Shown here in pieces: positions 10,701 to 21,494 of a DNA stretch of 64,000 nt. The translations under genes were made by a program, and so were the position numbers. The notes beneath the pieces are model-generated. The model did not search any database. It was given only the letters and a program-made list of their open reading frames with translations, and was not told the DNA's origin. The stretch lies in assembly GCA_026008535.1 (NCBI GenBank), contig BRKX01000017.1, positions 6,712,501-6,776,500 on the forward strand, given 5' to 3'. Numbering within the stretch: position 1 is the stretch's first letter; every line of letters begins with the position of its first letter. The DNA is from Perilla frutescens. Its lineage: Eukaryota; Streptophyta; Magnoliopsida; Lamiales; Lamiaceae.

Positions 10701-13700
10701 AAGCCATACAAGCTGTAATGGCTCACTGATCGAGGTTCCATCAGAGTTACAGGTCAGGCACACGTTTCATTTACTAAAGGTCGTTATTCTGACACTGTTC
10801 TTTGTGATGTTATTCCTATGGAAGCAGCCCATATTCTTTTAGGAAGACCGTGGCAATTCGACAGAAAAGCAGTTCACGATGGTTTGGCCAACACCTATTC
10901 GATCAACATGGATGGCCGAACTACTGTACTCAAGCCACTCGCTCCTAAATCTGTTGTAGAGGATCAAGAGAGGATGCAAGAGAGATTTAAACAAGAACGG
11001 GCAAAGCCAGCCGCAGCCGCCGCCCGGACCGCCGTCGTGAACGGCCAAGTTTCAGCCGAATATTCACCGCCGAGTTCTTCTTCACACTCGGCCAATGCAG
11101 TCCCTTCGAAGGCTTCTAATGATGCCTTAGTTTGTGGCAAATCATCCGGATCAACCCCTAAAGTAGAACAAAATCGGTCTTTGTTCATCTCAGTTAAAGG
11201 CGTAGAGAAAGCACTAAAAGCAGGTTTACCTTTCGTTCTTTTATCTTATAAGGACAGTGCTACTAATAGTGTTTCTTTGCCTTGTGATGTACAGCCCCTT
11301 ATGGAGGAGTTCGCGGACGTGTTCCCGGAAGAGATTCCAAGTGGATTACCTCCAGTTCGTGGGATCGAGCACCAGATCGACTTCATACCCGGTGCAGTCT
11401 TACCCAATAGACCGGCATACGGCACATCCCCCGAGGAGACGAAGGAGATCGACCGCCAAGTGAAGCAGTTGTTAGAGAAGAAGCAAATCCGTGAGTCGAT
11501 GAGCCCTTATGCAGTTCCAGTCATCCTAGTGAGAAAGAAGAACAACGAATGGAGGATGTAAATGGATTGTCGCGCCATCAACAAAATAACGGTTAAGTAC
11601 AAATTTCCTATCCCGAGACTTGATGATATGCTAGATGAATTAGATGGTTCTAATGTGTTTTCTAAGATAGATTTAAGATCTGGTTATTTTCAAGTTAGAA
11701 TGCATGAAGGGGATGAATGGAAAACTGCGTTTAAAACAAAGCATGGTTTATATGAGTGGTTAGTTATGCCATTTGGTCTAACTAATGCACCGAGCACGTT
11801 TATGAGGTTAATGAACCTAGTTTTGCGTGATGTAATTGGTAAATTTGTGGTTGTTTACTTTGATGATCTCTTGATTTACAGTCACAGTGCACAGGCGCAC
11901 CTAGAACACCTTAGGCGTGTTTTTATGCTCTTGCGTGACGCAAAGTTGTATGGAAATTTGTCTAAGTGTTCCTTTTGCATAGATGAAGTCGTTTTTCCAG
12001 GCTTTGTCGTCAGTTTTCGTGGTATTGAGGTAGACCGTTCCAAAATCAAGGCGATTGAGGAATGGTCAACCCCGAAAAATGCTTCGGAAGTTCGGTCCTT
12101 TCATGGACTCGCCGGTTTTTACCGACATTTTGTGCGTGATTTTTCTAGTATAGCCGCCCCTCTTACTGAGCTAAGTAAGAAGGACCAGAAATTTGAGTGG
12201 GGTAAACAACAAGAGCATGCATTTACTACTTTGAAATCTTTGTTATGTTCTGCTCCTGTTCTTCGTTTACCTGATTTTACTAAGACTTTTGAGATCGAGT
12301 GTGATGCTTCGGGCATAGGTATTGGTGCAGTTTTGATGCAGGATCGCAGGCCCGTCGCCTACTTCAGTGAGAAGCTTAGTGGCGCCAGTTTGAGGTATTC
12401 GACGTACGATAAAGAGCTTTATGCTTTGAAGCGTGCATTGGATACATGGCAGCACTATCTTTGGCCCAAGGAGTTCGAGATTCACACGGACCACGAGAGC
12501 TTAAAGCACCTCAAAGGACAGCAAAATTTGAACAAGAGGCATGCAAGATGGGTGGAATTCATCGAGTCCTTCCCATACGTGATCAAGTAGAAGAAAGGTG
12601 AAGAGAACGTCGTCGCGGACGCGTTATCTCGAAGGTACGCACTTCTGAACTTAATGAATGCTAAGATGCTTGGTTTCGAGTCCATTAAGTCTCTATATGT
12701 TGAGGATGCCTATTTCAGCCCCATTTATGCTTCATGTGTGTCAAAGTCGCGTATCATTGATGGTTATTATGTGCATGATGGGTTTTTGTTTAAGGAGTCT
12801 AAGTTATGCATTCCTATTTGTTCTATGCGTGAGCTACTTGTGTTAGAATCGCATGCGGGAGGTTTGATGGGTCACTTTGGTGTACATAAAATATTGAACT
12901 TGCTGCATGAACACTTTTATTGGCCGCATATACGTAGGGATGTAGAGAATGTGTGTAGTCGTTGCATTACTTGTCGTCGAGCCAAATCCACTTCACACCC
13001 ATTCGGCCTTTATACGCCATTACCCGCCCCTACAGCCCCTTGGATTGATATTTCTATGGATTTCATCTTGGGATTACCTAGGTCTAGGTCGGGTAAAGAT
13101 TCGGTGCTTGTTGTAGTTGATCGGTTCTCTAAAATGGCTCATTTCATTGCATGTAGAAAAACCGATGATGCTGTTCATATTGCCAACTTGTTCTTTGTGC
13201 ATGTTGTTAGATTGCATGGAATTCCTCGTACTATTGTTAGTGATAGGGATTCTAAGTTTTTAGGACATTTCTGGCGTGTTTTGTGGGGAAAATTAGGTAC
13301 TAAGTTATTGTTTTCTACTGCATGTCATCCACAAACCGATGGTCAAACTGAGGTTGTGAATCGTACATTAGGAGCTTTACTTAGGTCTCTAATTAAGAAC
13401 AATTTGAAGTCATGGGAAGAGTGTTTACCATATGCTGAATTTACTTATAATCGTGTTATTCATTCTTCTACTAACATGTCTCCATTTGAGGTAGTTTATG
13501 GATTTAACCCGTTAACTCCTACTGATTTGATTCCTTTACCCGTTGAGCATCTAACGAGTGTTAAAGGTATGAAGAGAGCTGATTTTATTCGAGAGATGCA
13601 TGAGAAGGTTCGTGCCCGGATCGAGCATAAAGGCGCTCAAACCGCCGCCGCACGCAACACGAGGCGCAAACATGTGATATTCCAGCCCGAAGATCGTGTT

Positions 13701-14152
13701 TGGATCCATTTGAGTCCAGACCGATTCCCTAACTTGAGGAAGTCGAAGTTGTCGCCCCGTGGGGATGGCCCATTCACTGTTTTGAGCTGTGTTAATGATA
13801 ATGCATACCGCATTGATCTCCCTGGTGAGTACAAGTGTTCTTCTACGTTTATGTTGCTGATTTGTCTCCTTTTTCTGCAGATGAATTCGACCATGATAAC
13901 ACTTCAAATTCGAGGACGAATTCTCTTCAGCAGGGGGGGAATGATGAGGACATCCATAGCAATGATGAAGTCAATGAAGAGCTGCAATTTAAAGGACCCG
14001 TCACAAGACTACGAGCTAAGAAGTTGCAAGAATATTTGCAAGCTATAATTCGCAAGAGGTTCGAAGTTGAAGACGGAGTGCAAGGAAGCTTGAAGATGAT
14101 GATATTATTGACATTTGAAGATGGAGATCAAGATGGGAACATGTGTGCATGA
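10680..14152 (+). pseudogene. pol: Element C pol: protease remnant, reverse transcriptase, RNase H, integrase, LTR-encoded tail
   Basis: Coding resumes after the deletion with the C-terminal half of the protease region (IPMEAAHILLGRPWQFDRKA, from 10818). Reverse transcriptase follows, broken by TAA 11559-11561, with the intact YFDD box near 11855-11870. RNase H (from about 12250) is followed by stop 12588-12590, then integrase: an HHCC finger (H..HFGVHK...C..C, about 12850-12975) and a DDE core (IDISMDF, TIVSDRDSKF, QTDGQTEVVNR). A one-base loss near 13850 shifts the frame. The shifted frame reads through the purine tract (13930-13941) into the 3' LTR and encodes PVTRLRAKKLQEYLQ, ending at 14152. 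Confidence 0.85.
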
Positions 14153-15154
14153 AGAAGGAGGCGTGTGTGTGTTTTGTTGGGCTAGATATGTATAATTGCT
14201 ATTCAGCCCAAGTTAAGCATGCATGGTGGAAAAGCCCAAAATAATCGGCCCTTGATGATCCAATTAAGGGGATTGATTTATTAGACTATAGTATTTTATT
14301 TATTATGACTTGGACGAAATTTTGCAGATTTTTAGTTAGGATTTTTCGGTTATTTTAGATAGAATTTTGACTAGATTTTTAGATAAGGCAAGATCTACAA
14401 AATCTACCTTAAATAGAATTCTAGTTTAGGAAGTAGTCAAAGTCCAATTCTAGTCTAAATTGGACTATAATTTTCATCCCTTAGCCTTAGGATTTTCGAT
14501 CCAACTATTATAAATAGTGGATCCATATTTCATTATTTTTCAGACCATATTTGATAATTAAAGCTTTGCTTCAATATTGTCTCAACCCCAATTTAATCTT
14601 TGTGAGTTTAGATCATTTAAATTCATACTCTTAGATTTAGCACCTCTAAGTTTTACAAAGAGAATTTGCCGTCCACGTTCGAGGGATCGTCGGAAACTCG
14701 CTATCGAAGAGCAACTTAAAGAATTTGGCCTTGTGTACGTTCGAGATTCAAGGCAACTTTCGGGTTGTGATTCACATCAACATCCACACCATTCGACCTC
14801 AATCCCAAGCCATCCACGTCCGTCTCAAGTCCTGCCACCCACGTGTTCAAGTTCGTGTTCATCCCGTTTAATCCGTAAGTTCATTACAACTCTATCATAC
14901 CCTATCTACTCTAGCCTTTCTAAACCTACACACATCCATCGTTCATCATCACCTAAACCATCCTTAATTTTGTCCCATAACAGCCCTTGTTCCTTGGATT
15001 TGTGTATATTTGTGTGTCATAAGTCTAGGTATTTTAGTTGAGTCTTAGTCGTCTAGTTATTCGAGTATAGAATCCTTTCGTAATCGACGTAGTTTCTTTC
15101 CTAGCTTCCACGTCTTTTGTATCTCGCTGTGTCATATTGTCCCGGGTCACATCA
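13942..15154 (+). repeat. Element C 3' LTR
   Basis: 1213 bp, starting TGATGAGGAC after CAGGGGGGGAA and ending ACATCA. The TATA-like box is at 14506-14517. The first 210 bp are coding (polyprotein tail). Confidence 0.92.
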
Positions 15155-18035
15155 CATGTGAAGGCTCTGACTCTGAAATTGAAAGTTCTCCCTCAACACC
15201 TGAAGTATGCATACCTGGGCGAAGCTGATACGCTACCTGTTATTGTGAGTAAAGACCTTACCGCAGCCCAGGAAAATCAATTGGTGGCCGTTTTGAAGAA
15301 ACACAGAGGTGCCATCGGCTGGACCCTCGCCGACATCAAAGGGATCAGCCTCGACATCTGCATGCACCGCATATTTCTGGAAGAGAATCATAAACCATCC
15401 CAAGATCCTCAGAGGAAGTTGAACCCAGTAATGAAAGAAGTGGTTTTGAAAGAGATTCTGAAGTTACTTCAATTGGGGATCATTTACCCAATCTCCGACA
15501 GTGTTTGGGTTAGTCCTGTACATGTAGTTCGAAAGAAGTCTGGGTTCCAGCTCGTGAAGAATGAGAGCAACGAATTGATACCGATGCGGCTACAAACAGG
15601 ATGGCGGATGTGCATTGATTTTCGGAAGTTGAATGATGCCACACGCAAGGATCACTTCCCGTTGCCTTTTATTGATGAGATGCTCGAGAGGTTAGCAGGG
15701 AAATCCTATTTCTGCTTTCTCGATGGCTACTCCGGCTACTTCCAGATTTTCATGGCTCAAGAAGACCAAGAAAATACAACCTTCACTTGTCCATTTGGGA
15801 CCTTTGCTTGCCGAAAGATGCCCTTTGGCTTGTGCAACGCTCCGGGTACCTTTCAAAGATGCATGATGAGTATCTTCTCCGACTTGATAGAAAGCTGCAT
15901 CGAAATCTTTATGGATGAATTTACAGTCCATGGCGACTCTTTTGAGCAGTGTATAGAGCATTTAGACCAAGTTCTTCAACGGTGTGTTGAGACAGACTTG
16001 GTTTTGAACTTTGAGAAGTGCCATTTCATGGTACAATAAGGAATTGTGCTCGGACATGTTATATCTGCAAAGGGAATCGAAGTGGATCGGGCTAAGATCG
16101 ACTTGATCACCAAGCTGCCGTACCCCTCCAATGAGAAAGAGATTCGAGCCTTCTTAGGCCACGTCGGCTTCTATCGTCACTTCATTCAAGATTTTTCCAA
16201 GATAGCTCAACCTATGACTAAGTTGCTGCAAAAGGACGTCCCTTTTATCTTTGATGACAAGTGTAAAGAAGCTTTTGATTTGTTGAAGGAGAAGCTGACT
16301 TCTGCCCCGATCATTTAGCTACCGCAGTGGGGCCTCCCGTTCGAGCTCATGTGCGACGCAAGTGACTGTGCGATTGGAGCTGTCCTTGGCCAAAAGATTG
16401 AGAAGCACAGTCATGTTATTTACTATGCTTCGAAAACTCTCAATCCAACCCAATGCAACTACACAACTACCGAAAAAGAGCTCCTTGCCGTGGTGTTTGC
16501 TTGTGAAAAATTTCGATCATACATTGTCGGATCCAAAGTTATGGTATACACTGATCATGCCGTGCTCAAGTACCTCATGTCCAAGAAAGAGTCTAAACCA
16601 TGCCTTATTCGTTGGATTCTCCTCTTATAAGAATTTGATTTGGAGATTAAGGACAAGAAGGGAGCCGAGAATCATGTTGCAGACCATTTGAGTAGACTGT
16701 TGACTACATCCGACGGTATGCCCATACCGGATGATTTTCCTGATGAAATTCTTCTGACAGCTGCGGAAAGGGCACCCTGGTATGCTGACTTGGTGAATTT
16801 TCTCACCACTGGAATTTTTCCCAAAGGTTTCGAATCTGCCAGAAAGAACAAGTTGAAGAGCCAAACTAAGTATTTCATCTGGGATGAGCCCTATTTATGG
16901 AAGACTTGTGCCAATCAAGTCATTAGACGATGTATTCCTGAGGACGAGATTCCCTCCATCCTGCGCTTCTGTCATGCCCACGCATGCGGCGGTCACTTTG
17001 GCCCCAGAAGGACAGCCCACAAGGTCTTAGACTGTGGATTTTATTGGGAGATAATTTTCAAAGACGCCTACTTCTTCTGCAAGTCCTGTGATCGTTGCCA
17101 ATGCCTTGGTAACATTTCTTCAAGGAATGAGATGCCTCAAGTTCCTATCCTGATATGCGAGATCTTCGACGTTTGGGGTATGGATTTCATGGGCTCGTTT
17201 CCAAGCTCTTTCGGCCACTCTTACATTCTGTTAGCTATGGACTACGTCTCCAAATGGGTCGAAGTTAAGGCGACCCAAACCAATGATTCTAAGGTCGTTG
17301 CCAAATTCCTCAAAGCACAAATTTTCCAATGCTTTGGTGTACCTAGAGCCATCATCAGTGACCAAGGCACGCACTTTTGCAACGCACCATGGAAGCTCTT
17401 TTCAAGAGGTATGGAATCACCCATCGAGTTGCTATGGCATACCACCCGCAGTCCAATGGTCAGGCGGAAGTGTCCAATCGGGAAATCAAAAACATTCTGG
17501 AGAAGACCGTATGCCCAAACCGCAAGGATTGGAGCCTGCGACTTGATGATGCTGCATGGGCATACCGCACGACTTTCAAAACTCCTATCGGGATGTCCCC
17601 GTCGAACTGGAACACCGAGCTTTTTGGGTTGTTAAACAGTGCAATTTGGATCCTCGCCTTGCCAGCCATGAACGCCGCTACCAGTTACAAGAGCTCGAAG
17701 AAATCCATTTGGAGGCCTATGATAGTGCAAGTTATTACAAAGATCGTATCAAGCTACTGCACGACAAATATATCCGGAGGAAAACTTTTGAGGTTGGCCA
17801 GAAAGTGTTACTTTTCAATGCTCGCCTTCGCCTCATGCCCGGTAAGCTCAAATCTCACTGGTTGGGTCCCTTTGAAGTCATATCTGTCAGTCCACATGGC
17901 GCTGTGGAAATTCGCAGTCTAGATACTTACAAGGTATTAAAGGTGAACGGCCAGTTGCTCAAGCCATATTGTGCCGACATCACTTCCTTCAGTTTTGATG
18001 GGGTTGATCTTGCAGCCCCGATGATTCACCACTAG
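15155..18035 (+). pseudogene. pol: Element A pol, second part: reverse transcriptase, RNase H, integrase
   Basis: The frame continues from the far side of C. The reverse transcriptase domain starts near 15400 and has CIDFRKLNDATRKDHFPLP. The catalytic box reads FMDE (about 15908-15919) where the family has FMDD. In-frame stops follow at 16037-16039, 16316-16318 and 16628-16630. RNase H lies about 16320-16700 (MCDASD, TTTEKELLAVVFACEKFR, YTDHA). The integrase zinc finger lies about 16970-17100 and the DDE core about 17150-17480 (DVWGMDFMG, IISDQGTHF). A frame change near 17380 and a second near 17590, where about ten family-typical codons before LPVE/VPVE are gone, end the clean frame. The tail (GQKVLLFNARLRLMPGKLKS) closes at 18035. 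Confidence 0.85.
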
Positions 18036-18044
18036 CTGCTCCAT

Positions 18045-18093
18045 GCCATCGAGCCTTCGACGTTAACTAAAGGCGCTTCTCAGGAGGCAACCC
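18045..18093 (+). promoter_or_regulatory. Conserved post-pol motif (GAGC...GACGTTAA...GGCGCTT...GGAGGCAACCC)
   Basis: Just after the pol stop lies a block that matches one in B at 26061-26108 on the other strand, though the coding sequence around it has diverged more. I recognise it as a motif common in plant Athila/Tat elements between pol and the next ORF. Its function is unknown to me. It could be a splice, packaging or translation signal. Confidence 0.55.
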
Positions 18094-18518
18094 GATTTCT
18101 TATTTCTTTGTTATTTTATTTTCATTTTTACCTTTTATTTGCTTTCATTTCCTTGTTGCTTTTCTTATGCCATAAAAAAAAAAACAACACAATGGGAGAG
18201 GCACCATCGAGTTCTAAGCTGCATGGGCACACAGTCTCTGGGAGAGCGGTTTTGGAAGTAACCGCTAACTTAAGTGAGGGGGGGGATTCGGAATTTCATT
18301 TTATTTGTAGGGACTTTCTTGCAAATAACCCAAAGTCTATTTGGGATATTTTGCCCTACCCCCCAATTTAATTTAACCCCACTTGGTAACTTTCTTCTCA
18401 TTCAAAATTTTACTCTCTGTTTTTTTTTTTTGCAGAAGTTACCCAACCCTTCCTCTTCCCGCCTCTCCTCAACCGCCAATGTCGATTGCTTTTCCGACCT
18501 CCATCGCCGTCAACCACC
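18094..18518 (+). other. Element A spacer with candidate 3' splice site
   Basis: No convincing gene lies here. A polypyrimidine run (18420-18432) followed by TGCAG ending at 18436 looks like a splice acceptor ahead of the ATHILA ORF. A subgenomic spliced RNA is a possible way to express that ORF, which lies far from the LTR promoter. Confidence 0.4.
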
Positions 18519-19972
18519 ATGGGCAAAAAGTGAGCATCCACCACCAAGTGCAAGGTCGTTGTCCCTGAGCCCACACCTCTATCTCCCGAGCACACTACAC
18601 CACCAAGGTCGTCGACGCCGGTGGAATCACCTCTACCATCTCCGACTACCATTCTCCCTGAAGTCAATCAACCGCCGCCCTTCCTCCGCCGTATCCTGAA
18701 GCGCCGGGCCGAAGCGAGACCCTCCAGCCCTACCGCTCGCTGAAAGCTTTCCACCGACGAATCATCACCACCGGCGGATAACCAACCATCACCGCCACCC
18801 TTTCCAGCCAACTCCACATCGCAAACGAGCCCGCCGGCCTCTGTCTCACAGTCGCGTACTCCCACTCCACCGCCAGAAAGCACTCTCGCTCCCTCTCATG
18901 TTGCAGAGCAGCCGGCCCCATCCTCTGCTCCAGCTAAGTCTTCCAAGAAGAAGGCTAAAGGAAAAGCCCCAGCCACCGCTTCGAGTTCTGTCACTCCAGC
19001 ATTCATCCCACCGGAAGAGGTACAGCGCCGCACCGCCTTGAACATCAACCGTGTTCTTGTCGGCGTGCACCTTTTTGACTGGAACAATATTGTCAAATTA
19101 GGGATTAATGATCGCATTAGGACGTTCTTTGTTGGAATTGGATGGGAGCCTTTACTTGATGCTTCTGTGGCTGTGCATCGTGATTTAGTTGTCGAATTTC
19201 TATCATCTTTTGATTTTGATACATCGAGGGGGCTCGATGATAGGCATGCTGTCATATTTTGTCTACGTGGTCGTAAATTTCACATGTCCATTACTAACTT
19301 GAACATTGTACTTGGTTTTGAGTCGGATGCCTCGGTACTTGAGGATGAGTACAGGTCCTCTCTTTGTGTAATCCCAGCCATGTTCTCTCAAACGGCTAAT
19401 GAAACTTGGGCTCGGTTGTCAATAGATGAGTCTGACAGTTCTAGGTCCTCTAAGGGATCGCATTTGAAGGATGATGCCCTTCGTCTTTGCCATAGATTCT
19501 TATCTGCTAATGTGTTTGGTAGATTAGATATGCTGAATTCGGTTACTGTTCAAGAGATTTTTCTACTTGATTGCATGGATTCTGGAACTAAGGTGAACTT
19601 TGGGTACTGGCTTGCCAAGCAATGGCATTTCAGTGCCCTCACACCCTTTGCCGCGCCCCCTTAGGTTGCTTTGTCACATTACTTGCTGAGAGACTCCACA
19701 TCCCTATTTCCGACCCTGAGCCGATGCCTCCCATGTTATTTCACTTGGATGATTTTGCTGCCATGAAGTTGTTATTTTTGAATGACCACGACCAGTATCA
19801 GCTCACACGGCCGGGCATTGAAGGCCCGCGTCGATCTGTTTTTGCAGGGCCTGCTGCTTTCTCCCTCCTCCCGGTGATTGAGAAGTTGATTACTGCTGCC
19901 ACTGCTCGACTTGAGGACAGCTTTGGCCGCCGGCTCGATGAGATCGATGGTCGTTTGGATGTGATAGAGTAG
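18519..19972 (+). pseudogene. Element A ATHILA-family ORF (env position), frameshifted
   Basis: A Pro/Ser-rich N-terminal region with broken frame (about 18519-18900) leads to a Lys-rich patch (SSKKKAKGK, near 18940) and the conserved ATHILA domain (about 19020-19660: LFDWNNIVKLGINDRIRTFF, WEPLLDASVAVHRDLV, EFLSSFDFD, FHMSITNLNIVLGF, NFGYWLAKQW). A one-base loss in a C run near 19654-19658 shifts the frame. The rest continues to a stop at 19970-19972 with a short coiled-coil-like end (FGRRLDEIDGRLDVIE). The family is the Arabidopsis retrotransposon ORF-1 (ATHILA) protein, of unknown function. Despite its env position I see no signal peptide or membrane segment. Confidence 0.8.
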
Positions 19973-19984
19973 GTGAACCGCCAT

Positions 19985-21494
19985 TTGGCGGATCAGAGTT
20001 AGTTCCCTCTTCTCTCTCCCACTTTAACCCTGGATTGCATGTGTTGTGTTCATATGGTGTTGTCTGATTTTAGTGTGCGTTTTATGTTTTGCTTTGTACC
20101 CCTTCTCACAGCGAGGACACTGTGTCTTTTACAGTGTGGGGGGGGAGTCTTAATGTTTTGTTAATTTTCTCAAGAAAGAAGAAAAAAAAAGAAAAGAATA
20201 AAAAACAATAAATGGTTCTTAGGTGAGTCATTTTCTTTGGTTTTTGCTTAGGATTTCTGATTAAGTGTTGATGGTCTGAATTGATGAGAATGAAGAAGTG
20301 TGAGCTGTGATGGTTTGACTGGTTGAGAGGTTGGATTTGTGATAGAATTTGCCACATTTTGGATGAAGTCTGGGATGATGAATTGTGCTTGCAATCAAAA
20401 CTTTTTAAGCCTACAAATTGTGAGTTCTTGAGCCTATGAGCATGCATGAATTGAGAGCTCAATGTTTATTGTTGATGAGTGTTATCTGACTAGTTATTCG
20501 ATGCTTAAATTGCTTTGCTGCCACTTTGTTGTCGTTTTTAATTTCATTTGCAAATATGATCAAGGCATTAGGGATACTCGAGCCAATATTCCAAAAGAAA
20601 ATGCCCTGTCCTTTCATTGTCAATTAGTGAGCCCCTTTGAGCTTAATAGATCCATTTTCCTTGCTTACAACCACTATAAAATAACTTATGCTTTTCTTTT
20701 GGCTTTCTTTGTCCCTGAATTCAGGGATGTTTAGTATGAATTGTTATTTGAGACTGCAATGTTGAAGGAATTAAGGCCTGGAATTGACAAAAGCATCATA
20801 ACTCTTTGTACCCTGCTCTAGAAAAAGAAAAAAAGAAAAGAATGAAAGAAGCAAAGCTTCAGAAAAAAGAAAAGAAAAAAGGAAAGAAAAAAAGGAGAGA
20901 AAAGATTGAGGAGCAGGGTATAGAGAAGAGCAACAATCAATAAGCTCTAACTTTTTGAAGAAGCCTGGTTCTATGCTAAAAAGGAAAGAATTTTTGTTGC
21001 AGCTGCACTCCATAAAGACATTCATGCTTGCATTTGCCTGAGTTCAGCCCTCTTGAGTTACTTTAGCCCTATGGACCTAAACCCCATTACAACCAAAGAG
21101 AGGAAGACCTTGTGATTTGTAAAGAACTTGAAGAGTGGTAACTTTGATGACAAATGAGCAATTTTGTGCTGAAAATAGCTAGTCATGATATTCGAGTGAA
21201 TGAGTCTCTTGACCTGAACTTGCTTTCTTTTGAGTGATTAAGAATGAATCTTGGTGAGGCTGGATTGTGAAGCATAATTCTAACTTGATTGACAAAGTGT
21301 TGGCATATTTTCTTGAACAGATTGGTTAGTGGTTTGAGGGTTGGTATATCACAGCTTATGCTCTAAGTTCTCATTGATTTGGGTTGTTGATGCTTAGTTA
21401 ATCATCCTTGTCAAATCTGTTCTTTTGTTCTTGTTGGTACTTTATTTTCGTTTGTGTTGCTCGAGGATGAGCAAGGGTTAAGTGTGGGGGGATT
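19985..21494 (+). other. Element A 3' non-coding tail with two purine tracts
   Basis: No gene is seen in about 1.5 kb. Two G-rich tracts of the same wording bound it: GTGTGGGGGGGGAG at 20134-20147 and GTGTGGGGGGATT at 21482-21494. The second touches the 3' LTR and is the polypurine tract that primes plus-strand DNA. A GA-rich stretch (about 20820-20915) lies between them. GAGGAC or GAGGATGAGC precedes each tract. Confidence 0.7.

Larger units (their letters stand above)
7202..15154 (+). mobile_element. Element C: CRM-like chromovirus, protease-deleted
   Basis: LTRs 7202-8425 and 13942-15154 are flanked by the perfect target duplication CATGT (7197-7201 and 15155-15159). It carries gag, reverse transcriptase, RNase H and integrase on the plus strand. 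Reverse-transcriptase wording (MDCRAINKITVKY, YFDD) and the TGATG LTR start fit the CRM branch of chromoviruses. No chromodomain is visible. The protease active site is deleted, and stops lie at 9473, 9779, 10436, 11559 and 12588. Confidence 0.92.

Noticed and set aside
18191..18371. ORF starting MGEAPSSSKLHG upstream of the ATHILA ORF in A.
   Set aside because: Low complexity and no counterpart in B; probably spacer read by chance.
18410..19255. Minus-strand ORFs of 70-119 codons opposite the ATHILA ORF of A.
   Set aside because: They are shadows of the plus-strand coding frame with Gly/Arg-rich reverse-complement composition.
20462..20734. 90-codon ORF in the 3' tail of A (MFIVDECYLTSYSMLKLLCC...).
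   Set aside because: Hydrophobic stretches but no start context, homology or counterpart in B; not taken as an env gene.
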